In this document: piece after piece, positions 1 to 10,500 of the stretch
How positions within the stretch are numbered: the stretch's first letter is position 1
How the letters are laid out: the number at the start of each line of letters is the position of its first letter
Source: a virus
DNA: 20,159 bases
Direction: 5' to 3' (one strand)
IMG/VR virus record: IMGVR_UViG_3300030109_005192
Coordinates: 14,080-34,238 of that record
Position numbers and translations under genes: made by a program
Notes under the pieces: model-generated
What the model was told of the DNA's origin: nothing
Database searches by the model: none
What the model saw: only the letters and a program-made list of their open reading frames with translations

Positions 1-1173
1 ATGAACTGTGTTTGCAAGAAGTTCTCCTTCAACAGTAACTTTGGTACCAACTTCCATTTTTAATGCAACAGCGGTATCCATTACAATTTTAGTTGAACCC
101 GCTGTAAAATCACCATTTACAGTATCTGTATTGTTAATTTCAGGATACTCATTTTCACCAGGTAATAACTCCGGCTCACTACCAACCGTTCTTGATATTG
201 TTGCCGCAACATCACGTGTTGTTGGTTGTTTTTTTATTGTAAAAGATGCTCCAGAAGCAGATGTAGTAGATATTGTAAATGGTATTTTTTTAGTACTTTT
301 ACCTTTAGAAATTAAAAAAGTACTATTAGAACTTGCTGAAGGTGTTATTGCAGCACTTAAAGAAGACATGCTTAGTGTTAATAATACATCTGCATATTGA
401 TATACGTTTTTCTGCATCATTAATGAATTTGATCCCGTAGAAGAATTTAAATCAATGCTACCGTCACCAAATCTAACTTCTTTATAATCAGTGTGTTTTG
501 TACCTGGAACAGCATATAAATAAATATCATATTTATCATTACCTACAAATTGTAAGCTTTCATCATCCGAAATAGCTACCGCTTCAGATAGCGAAAACTC
601 ATTAACATTGTCAGTATCTGGATTTAACGCAGCAACTGTAACGTGATTAGAATTTAAATAATCATTACCAGTAACTTTATCTCCTACAGCCATTTTATTA
701 GCTACAGCTGTATTCATTATTACTTTTACGCCACTAGTTACAGCGCCATTTACTATATCTTTACTAATAATACTTGGAAAAAATATAGAGTTTATATAAG
801 TAGTTGAATTCATTTTTACTTTTAAATCAGCTTGTGTTGATGTAAAAGTTTTTGTTTGAAAATTATAATATTGATTAGTATTATTTTTTACTTCTAAAAT
901 AAACTCTGCGTGTTTTTCTGCTGTTATAATAAATCTTCTTTCTTCACCACTTTGTGATAAAGCTGATAAATCTATATCAAAGTTTTTTATTGTTTTTAAT
1001 GTTTCACCATAAAGTCTAGCGTGCTCAGCATCAGACATCAAAGTACCATCTGGCATATAGTGAAATCCAGGTGGAGCTACTTGACCTCTAGCATTTGTGG
1101 TGCTTTGCATTGGTGTTGCTGTAGGCGTTGTTGTAGACGCACTGTAAGAACCATGTGAATATCCGTGTGGCAT
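1..1173 (-). CDS. Partial phage structural protein with internal beta-type repeats (3' end outside window)
   Basis: The minus-strand frame starting at the ATG at 1173 stays open for 391 codons to base 1, so the gene is truncated by the window edge. The N-terminus is Ser/Thr/Pro/His-rich. Residues about 33-50 carry PPGFHYMPDGTLMSDAEH, which I recall from unassigned marine phage proteins. The rest is Val/Thr/Asn/Ser-rich and looks like beta structure. A roughly 28-residue unit occurs twice: VNGAVTSG...MAVGDKVTG (bases 664-753) and VNGDFTAG...MEVGTKVTV (bases 31-120). Between the copies lie PDTDNVNEFSLSEAVAIS and a Ser-rich stretch. It follows the 121-residue gene by 14 bases, at the distal end of the tail genes, which suggests a tail or virion-surface protein. 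Coding is secure; the function is inferred from position and composition only. Confidence 0.8.
   Translation of the reverse strand, partial: MPHGYSHGSYSASTTTPTATPMQSTTNARGQVAPPGFHYMPDGTLMSDAEHARLYGETLKTIKNFDIDLSALSQSGEERRFIITAEKHAEFILEVKNNTNQYYNFQTKTFTSTQADLKVKMNSTTYINSIFFPSIISKDIVNGAVTSGVKVIMNTAVANKMAVGDKVTGNDYLNSNHVTVAALNPDTDNVNEFSLSEAVAISDDESLQFVGNDKYDIYLYAVPGTKHTDYKEVRFGDGSIDLNSSTGSNSLMMQKNVYQYADVLLTLSMSSLSAAITPSASSNSTFLISKGKSTKKIPFTISTTSASGASFTIKKQPTTRDVAATISRTVGSEPELLPGENEYPEINNTDTVNGDFTAGSTKIVMDTAVALKMEVGTKVTVEGELLANTVH
31..120 (-). repeat. Second copy of internal VNG...MxVGxKVT protein repeat
   Basis: This encodes VNGDFTAGSTKIVMDTAV followed by ALKMEVGTKVTV. It aligns with bases 664-753 of the same gene with a one-residue indel, sharing VNG, T-x-G, TAVA, KM-x-VG and KVT. 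The copies are diverged at DNA level, so this is an old protein-domain duplication rather than a recent DNA repeat. Confidence 0.7.
664..753 (-). repeat. First copy of internal VNG...MxVGxKVT protein repeat
   Basis: This encodes VNGAVTSGVKVIMNTAV followed by ANKMAVGDKVTGN. It continues into NSNHVTVAALNPDTDNVNEF, so the full module may be 60-70 residues. The second copy would then continue past the window edge. Confidence 0.7.
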
Positions 1174-1187
1174 AATTATATATTTAT

Positions 1188-1553
1188 TTATTTACTACTT
1201 TCTGAAACCTCTGAACCTATAGAAAATAATTCTATTTTTTCTTCTGAATTATTTACAAACATAACATCAGCATAATAACCTAGTAAATTTGAAGAATTTA
1301 CTTGTGAATTTTTTTCAAACATTAAATAATCACCAACTCCAGGTGTTGTTAAAATTACTGTTTCATCATACATAGCCTGAATAGTATTTGCATCATAATC
1401 AATATCTACAACTAATCCAAACTTTATTATATTTGAAGTTCCAGATGTTTGAAAATTTGTACCAGCAACTGTAGATAAATTTGTAAAATAAACTATATCT
1501 CCAACTTCAAGGTTAGTATTAATATTGCTTAATGGAAGTGATAATATTTGCAT
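1188..1553 (-). CDS. Small conserved phage protein of unknown function (121 aa), tail-associated
   Basis: This 121-residue acidic, beta-rich protein has no signal peptide or membrane segment. Visible features are LEVGDIVYF near residues 16-24, a GDYLMFEKNSQVNSSNLLGYYA stretch in the second half (Gly-Asp at its head, Gly-Tyr-Tyr at its end), and a C-terminal ELFSIGSEVSESSK. I recall similar short proteins in marine phage contigs, without an assigned function. The start at 1553 lies 12 bases after the tail-hub stop, and the stop is 14 bases before the next gene, so all three are probably on one transcript. The leader is A/T-only with no Shine-Dalgarno sequence. A small virion or tail-tip component is plausible, but nothing in the sequence proves it. 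Confidence 0.75.
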   Translation of the reverse strand: MQILSLPLSNINTNLEVGDIVYFTNLSTVAGTNFQTSGTSNIIKFGLVVDIDYDANTIQAMYDETVILTTPGVGDYLMFEKNSQVNSSNLLGYYADVMFVNNSEEKIELFSIGSEVSESSK

Positions 1554-1565
1554 ATATTTTTATTT

Positions 1566-4500
1566 TTATGTTACAGTTAATGTTACTTCGCTACTCCAAG
1601 CACTTGCGCTACATGGGTTTAAACTACTGCTATCTATAGCAACACAATGTGCTTTTGCTCTAAACATCCATTGTGTTCCTATTTGATTTAACTGCGATGC
1701 ATCATAAACAGGTGTTCCACTGTTTTGATCAGCACCAACCCAATCTGACATCGCTGGTATAACGCCAACACTAAAAGTATTATAATTTGCTTTTGCGGGA
1801 GGTGTCGGGCATAGCGCTACTTGGGCAGGTGTAAAGTCACAATCTTTTCTGTTAAATTCTTCAGGTAAATCTAACCACGGACCAAAACTACTGTAGCCAG
1901 CATATTTTATTCTATATTGTATACGAGCGCTTTCATGTCCAGCTGCGTCGTGACAACCAGAATAAAATGGAGCAGTTTGAGTTGCATCAAATGTTCTGGC
2001 AAAATCACCGTTTGTATTTGTAAATATCATGTCAAAGTTTATAGGAGTATTTCCTGAAATTGTAAAACCACTTAAATCAGGTGGTAAACAATTATTACAA
2101 CCAGAATCATCAGAACAAGTAACGGTACTATCATACGTTAAAAAAGCACTATCTGTACAACCAGTTTCAAATGCTACGCATTCACTCCAAAGACCATACG
2201 GGTCTGGATATAGTCCAGTTGTATCATAATTGCAAGCAGTTGAATCTGTACAAACTGGAAGACCACTTATAGAATACGTTTCATCTACTACAAAATTATT
2301 ACCATCATTAATTGCCGCAGAACCACTTGGTTGTATAAAGCTAAATGTATAAGACTGTTGTGCCGTTTGTGTAGCGTTTACATCAGTACCATAAGTATTA
2401 TTTGGATTTATTGCTATAGTTCCTTGGTTAGACGCTCTAAATCCAACTAAATCACCAGCAGAATAAGGAGCTCCTGTTCCATCAATTATCCAATTTGCTG
2501 CGTTAAGGAAATAAGGTCCACCAGGAGAACCACTATTTGAATAATTTACAAAAGAATTACTTAACTCAATCTCAGGAACTCCAGTCATATCAACCATCAT
2601 TAAAGTTCTAACTCTTTCATTTGGAGTTTCAGCATCTGTATTGTAAGCACCAGTTGCGATAGCGTGATCAAAATGAACAAATTGAGGCATTTGATATTGA
2701 CAACACTCATTATTACCAGGTCCATCACCATCAGCATTACAAGGAGTTGTTGCTGATGAATTATAATTTAATGCGGCAATACCACCACCGTCGAATCTTT
2801 GTGTTTCGTCGTTTGTACATCCATAAACTGGATAAGTACAAGAACCATCATTAACATTTGCTAGTGAATTGTAGTTAAGTGCCGTATCATCCGTACATCC
2901 ATTTACTATAAGAGTTTCACAAGCATTTTGATTATCAAGCATCCAAGGTCCACCAGTACCTTCTGGAACAACAACGTTATTTGTAGCGTCATAACATGTA
3001 TCACAAAACTCTAAGTAAGTTGAGTCTGTACAACCATCACAAGTAAGGAAATCACAAGAACTATTATCTGTAGTTGCATTAACATCATAGTTACAAGCAT
3101 TTATATCCATACATCCAGCTATTGGCGCCATAGTTGTACTAACCTGTATAAAACTTGTCCAATCTGAAGTAGTCCAATAACCAGGATTAAGTAACGATGA
3201 TCCAGCTACACATCTAGTTTTTACTCTAATATCATAAGATGTTTCCGCGTTTAACCCACTTATACCTTGAACAATGGTTCCTTGTGTTGAATTTGGTAGC
3301 ACATCTATAATAGTACCACAACTAGTAAAAGATCCACAACCAGTTTCTCTATATTGAAGTCTATAATAATCAACCTGCGCATTACCATCAAATGTTTCAT
3401 CCCAAGTTACTGTAATAGTTTGGTCTGTAACAACATCAGTGCTAAGATTTGTTACTTCTTTACAATATAAACAGTATGTATCACAATCATTAGCGTTTGA
3501 AGTATCATCCCAATTATTAGCATTTGAATCATTACAATAAGTACAACTTCCATCATCTGTATTTGCTTGATCATCCCAAGTACAACTATTAACATCTGTA
3601 CATCCTAAAATAATATATGTACAAGTGCCATCATCTGTATTGGCATTAGGAACGTAATTATTTGCTAGTGGATCTGTACATCCATCGATAACAGGTGTGC
3701 AACAACAATTAGTACCACTTTGCATATTACCATTTTCATCTACCACGCAAGGTACTATTGCACCAGTTGGATTTGTTCCATCGCAACTAGAAGTAAATGA
3801 AGCATCATAATTAAAAGCAGTTGCATCTGTACATCCTACATTTGGATAAGTACAAGAACCGTTATTAGTATTAGCTGTTGGATCATAATTTGTTGCTGTA
3901 GAATCTGTACAACCCATATAAATACAGGAACCATCATCCGTATTAGCAGAGGCATCATAGTTAGGCGCTGTAGGATCTGTACAACCAGGCACAGCTGCAA
4001 TACAACTACCATTATCAATCATAGCGGCTGCGTTATAATTAATCGCGTCTGGATCTGTGCATCCAAAAGTACTCATAACAGCAGGCGCATCTATTAACAC
4101 TCCTAATCCTTGGAATGATATATCTTCATTATCTAATAAAAGAGGACTTCCAGAAACTACAACGTTACCATCACCAATAGTGCTACCAGCTACACCTTTT
4201 ATATAATTAAACCATTTTCCTTCTTTTTCTATAAATTCATTTAAACTACCTTCTCCCTGATCTGTTTTAATTTTTTCTACATACCAACCTTTACTTTCAC
4301 TTAAATTATAATATTCATTATCTTGCATTGTGCTTGTAAAGTTAGTAAACTGACTTTGGCCGTCAGCATCAAAACCAATAAAAGAAGTGAAGTCAGGTAT
4401 TTGATAAGTAGTAAACTCATCTATTTTAGATTGTGATCCTTCGTAATTAATCGTATAAAAAGATTTCATACTACTAGGTGCTTCGTTTAAAATAACATTA

Positions 4501-7500
4501 ACACTAGATTTTGTAAAACCAAAACCAGGAGTCATTACACTAGGCGGTTTGTAAAAAGTGTTTCTATTAATTTCGTTATTAAAAGAATCTAAAACTTTAA
4601 CGTGATGTTTCCATAAGTTAGCATCTTTAAAACTGTAATAACTATTAGCACAACTATTAGCATGTTCTGGTATAAATGATTTAAAACTAACCCAGCCTCT
4701 TACGTTTTCTTTAAATGTAACAGTTTTATTTGTATCCTTTAAAGTTATATTATATTCGTCTTTTTCGTCATCATAACTACCTATTAACGTATTATTTAAT
4801 TTTAAATTATCTTTAAACCAACTTTTCATACCATGATCAGATATTGGTGTTAACCCATCTTTAGATAATCTTATAATTGCTCCTCTTACTTTATCTGAAA
4901 AATAAGCTCTATACGCTTCTGATGCAAATGATTCTGGATTATTAGATATACCATACTCACCTACAAAAGGTATAGTTTGTCCTAATACATTTTCTGTAGC
5001 AGTTAAACCAACTTCTCCATCAGCGTTAAATACCGCATCTTTACTAGCAAGTATTTTTAAAATTTTGTCCTCACAAAGCGCTACTAAATCTGAATCTCTA
5101 GAGTGTAGTTTTTGAATACTACCATAAATAGGATTTATATCTTTTGTTATTTTTTCTGCTTGTATAAATTGATTTAAATTATTAATTCCAGATGTAGAAT
5201 TATATAGACCAGAATATATTAAACCATATTTTCTAATTTCTTGTTTATATTGCTGTTCTAAAGTAGCAGATGCTTTAACACCGTTTAATATAAATGGTAA
5301 ATTAAAATTATCTCTAATTCTATTAGATTCAACACCGTTTCCAAAAGAATAACAGTTGTGCCAACGAGAAACTAAAGTTTGGTTGATTAATTTTGGATTT
5401 AATTGAAGTATTGATCTTAAAGGAGAGGTTGTTGTTTGTGTTACACCTAATATTTCTAATGATATAGTATCTCCACTTGGTTTGTTAATAAATACTAAAT
5501 CACCAGCAACCACTCCAGAGGGTAACAAAGCGTTAACAACTATAGAATCTCCATTTGTAGACACATTACCTGCAACGTAAATATCAGTTAAAAGCCCATT
5601 GTTTCCTACGCTAGAATCTACACATCTTATATTAATAGTAGAATTTAATGGTAATATAGAAGATATATTATTAGAATTTAAAGATATAGGATTGTTATCA
5701 GTTATTTCATAATATAAATCTAAATCTTTACTTTCTTTAGGTTCAGTTTCAAAAACAGCTGGAAAACGAGGGAATTCTGGTTCAGTTTCACTTGCTTCCA
5801 GTATTTCTAACGTATAACCAACAGCATCAACACCTATATTTGTAGAATCATATCCTTTTGCATCATTCCATTTATCAATATTTTTTACGGAATTACGACT
5901 TATACCATTCATACCGTATTGATACAAGTTTATAGTTGCACTAGCAACACCAGTACCATCAAATGTTGTATCGGGTTTTGTAGGATCGTAGTTTTTAAAT
6001 GTTAAAGTAGCATCAGTTATATTAGATATTACAGCTAAATTACCACTATCATCTTCCCAAACCATACCTACTGTTATAATTTCATCTCCATAACCAAAAC
6101 TAGTTTGGTCAGTTCCTAACAAGGTGTTAACAGTAATTTTATTTCCATCTACTAAACCATTAGCATCAGCAGTAACTTGTAGTACTTTACCGTTAGTAAT
6201 TTCAGCTTGAGTATAGGGATTCCAAGTATTTGCCATACTAACACCTGGGTTTGTTAAATTTTGATATGTTAACCTATAATTACGGCTATAATTATCTGGT
6301 CTAAAATAAGTAGATGTATGATAATTAATATCATTATATAAAGGTTTGGTACCGGCTGGAGCTCCTACAGCTTCATAGTATTGAGCATAATCAGGATTAG
6401 ATTCATGTCTTGTTAATTTTTGATTACCAAAACCCGTTATTTTATAAATAGTTTTAGTTGGATCTTCTTTCCACCTGAAAACAGTATTTGGTTTTAAATG
6501 TTGATACAAACCAAGAGCCGTGTTACTAGTATTATAACGATTGTTTAAATTTAAATTAAGAAAATCAGGATCTGTATTTAATCCGTTTCCAAAATTACTA
6601 GCTGATATTGTGCCATCAGCATTCCAAGCCCAACCGCCATCACTATCTTCTTCTGGCTGTATACCACCAAAACCAAGTTCTAATATAAAATCACTAAGAC
6701 CTTGGGCAGTATAAACTGAGTTAGTTGGATTTCCAGACCAATGATTTATAAAGCTTCCCTGACTAGTTTCGCCGTCAATAAACCAAACATCTTCAAACTC
6801 CCAATTTTCTGGCGGTGAAGGGGAGTTATGCACGTCCATGCTTTCAAAAGCTTTTCTTAAATTAATACCATGGGAACCATAATCAGGAGTACCACTTTCT
6901 TTACCTTTGTGTATATTTATACCTCTAAAAAATGCAGAATGCGATTTCCAATCATCACCAGTTATAGAACTATTACTTACGCCATTACCAAGATTATTAC
7001 CAACCCACTCTGTTGCTTGTATGTAATGTTCAAATTTTGGATTATTACCATAGTTATTTTGCGTAACAGAATAACTACTTGAACCACCTAATATAGTTCC
7101 AGAAGCACCACCAGCACCCCAAGCTTTATTATGATTTGCTTTATTGAAAGAATATATCTTTTGATCATGGGTTACAGCATAAACAGTATCACCATCAACA
7201 ACGCTTTCTTTAACATGCTCTGTAAAAGCACTTTCTTCAAATATTTTAACAAAAAACCTTCCATCAAAAATTGAAGAATCTTCTACTCTATATCTCCAAA
7301 AAACAGCTCTATTGTCATTTAAAATTTTTGTTGCGTTTATACCAGTTATATCATTAGTAAATTGATTTATAGTACTATCAAAACTTTTTTCTAAAACAAC
7401 GTTCCAAACAACTTCTTCGTTTGTAACTGCATTATTTCCATCTGAATTATTCCAATTATCATCAGAAACATCTAGTCTTATAATTTTTCTAGGAGTAGAC

Positions 7501-10500
7501 ACTCTTGTGCCATCACTGTTTTGAATTTGAAAATAAAAATCTTCTCTATCACCACGTTGATTTAATTCTTTATGTAAATTCTTTATAGCTGAATTGCTAT
7601 ACACATGTGCGTCATTAGCACCATCATAATAACTAAGTGTAAATTCTTTTTGGCCTTCTGAAGGTCTATTTATACCAGTTGCAAATACGTTGCTATCAGG
7701 TGTTCCAGATGTGTGTTTTATATCAGAAACAATAGCTTTTGTTGTTTTTATGAAATCTGGAGCTTCATTTTCTATAGCTATTACTTTAAATTTAGCTTTT
7801 TGATCTACAAGGTTAGCAGCTCCTAAACCTTTTTTTAGTATTAAAAATGAATCTATATCAATTTTATTTCTATCAGAAGAAGCAAATGAAATCCATAAAT
7901 TACCATCATCAGCATCCCAATATCTATCCATAGCCATGTTATAGTATTCACCAGACGTTTCTTTGATATAAAATTTAAAATATTCCATATCATCTGGAAT
8001 ATCATTGTTCTTTATACTAATTTCTAAGTTGTTATTTAAACCAGCATTTGATTTATCTACTTTAAATGTACCAGTATTATTTGATATAACAGGTGTTTCT
8101 CTACCATATTTATCTGTAAAAACAACACCAAGTTGGTATTCTCTAAGAGATTTTATAGATAAAATACTTGAACTTTGTTTATTTCTTCTAAGACTATGTA
8201 TAAATTTTGGATTAAATTCATTGTCATTAACCGTTAAATCATAATTTTGCTGATAGTTTCCATATATAATTCTACTACCACTAACTTCCTGCGCTAAAGC
8301 TTTTACTGGTACATTATCCCATGGTCTTAACAATTGATTAGATGGTAAAATACTTTTAATATTCTCTTTGTCTATTAGAAACTCATTTAACGACCAATTA
8401 TTAAACATGTTACCATCAGCATCAGGAATAGTTGCTTCTGAATTTGGTTTTAAAGTTTCTATTACATAAACATTTGGAGATAAATCTTCTTTATATAATA
8501 AATCAATTTCTACTACGTCGCTAGGCATGTCTGCAGTTACAAAATCTCTAAGATATAAATGGTTTATACTATTAACCATTGCTAAATTATAACCTTTTTT
8601 AGGATGATAATCAAAACTACTTGGTAAAAAAGCTACATTTGTCCAAGGAGCAAAAGTTGAATATTCACCATCTTCATATTTATATCTATAAGAAAACCTA
8701 GGAAACTTAAATTCAAATAATTTTTCATCTTCATCATATAAATCAATAGCATAATCTAATGTATTAACACCAGCTGGCACTATCGGTGGTGGTGCTGGCA
8801 TACTAGTTATTTTAATAGCTAGTTTAGCACCCCAAACATTAGCTGTATCAGAAGTAAAGCTATTAGCATCTGTAGTTACTAATGTGCTAGGATTTGTATA
8901 TTCCCAAGGCACTATAGTTCCTTTTATAGTATAATCATTAATTGGTATTGAAGGTGGGACACCTGTAGAATCAAATTCTCTTAACACAACCTTTGATCCT
9001 ATTTTTAAACCATCTAAATCAAAAGTTGTATTACCATCTAAATCACTAACAACTTGTGTTCTAAATATATTGTTACCTTCTTCCGTGGTAAAAGAAGAAA
9101 AATCAAAAGGTAAAGTAGGATCACCAGTTAAACTAGGAAATGCCGCGTCGGTACGTTGATCCCATAAAGTAGAGTCTGTAAAATTCGTAATAGTTGAAAT
9201 CCTCATTATACCAGAATAATTTTTTTCTGGATCTCTTGATGTTTTTAAATCTACAGAGAGAGTAGATTTTGGTCCCTTTCTTATAACTGTAACGTGTTCC
9301 TCTTTAGCTGGTACATTTACACCTGTACTTGCGTTTATAATATTAGTATGTATGTTACCTGATGGATCTGTGCCTTGAACACTACGTGGTATATTTATTT
9401 TTTTTGGTTCTGAAAAATTATCAGTCCAAAATAACATATCGTCAATAATATTTACACCTGTAATTAATCTACTTGAATTAAAATTTAAAACTTTTTCTGC
9501 TTGAAAACATACGGCTGTTGTATTGGATATCTCTACTGCTTGGTTTAAAAACACAGCGTCTAAAGAAGAAGGATATGATATATCAAATTGTACGGGTTGG
9601 AAAGTATTATTTTGAGATACCGCGGTATGAAGCGTACTAGCATCTACAGTACCATTCGAGAGATCACAAGCAACTATATTAATGCTATTATCGTAAACTC
9701 CATTATCAGGATCAAAATTTACTGCGTCAATAACAGAGTCTGGATCAATACAAGAATTTGGTGGCCAAACACCACTACTTCCAAAGGTTTCGTTTATTGA
9801 TAAAACGTTACCAGTAGGTGTAACTGTGTCAATCCATAGCGCATTATAGATTTCGTTAAGCCATTGATCAGAATAACTATCTATAAGCATAGTGTTAGTA
9901 AGATTAACTGTATCTATATCTACTGTTGCTTGAAGATTACTTAGTGGTATGTATTGTCCAGTTTCTCCATTTTCATTTACCCCACCCCAAGCTTGCATAG
10001 AAGTGTTTTGGTTTGCACTATTGTTAATCCAAGCAAAATTAAACTTTGACGAAATCTTCTTTTTTAAAGTCACTATATAAGCTTGTAGACAAGAAGCGCC
10101 ATAATTATTTGGATCTATATGGTTACCATTGGAACAAACAAAATCATATACTATATTAGTAATTGTTGCTTCACCACCACCACTACCCCAAGTTTGTTTT
10201 ATAAGAAAACCATTTGTTTGACCTAAATCTTCTACTACAGCGCCAACCTGCCAAGCTGGGGGTAAAGTTGGCAAAATAATTTGTATGAAAATAGGATTAC
10301 TAACAACACTTGTTACTGGTGGTAAGTTTTGTTGGTTGCCATCATAACCACCACTAAACCAATTATCTACATGCCAATCAACAAATGGATCATTAGTACC
10401 ATTGTTATCAAAAGTTCTTAAGAAAGCCATACCGGAAGGATCACTTATTTGACTTGTCGTTGTTGTTGTTGCAACTTGATAATCAATTGGTATAGTAGAT

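Noticed and set aside
8-400. 130-residue plus-strand open frame
   Set aside because: It is antisense to the 391-codon minus-strand gene, which matches the strand, spacing and composition of the operon and has repeated protein modules. The plus-strand translation has no recognisable feature.
1569-2088. Variable region of a diversity-generating retroelement at the end of the tail protein
   Set aside because: No reverse transcriptase or template repeat is present in the window, and the C-terminus reads as Fn3-like rather than C-type lectin.
3836-4018. 60-residue minus-strand frame rich in Met/Ile/Leu/Val, superficially membrane-like
   Set aside because: It is an out-of-frame reading of the GCTD repeats; its apparent internal repetition simply mirrors the repeats of the real frame.
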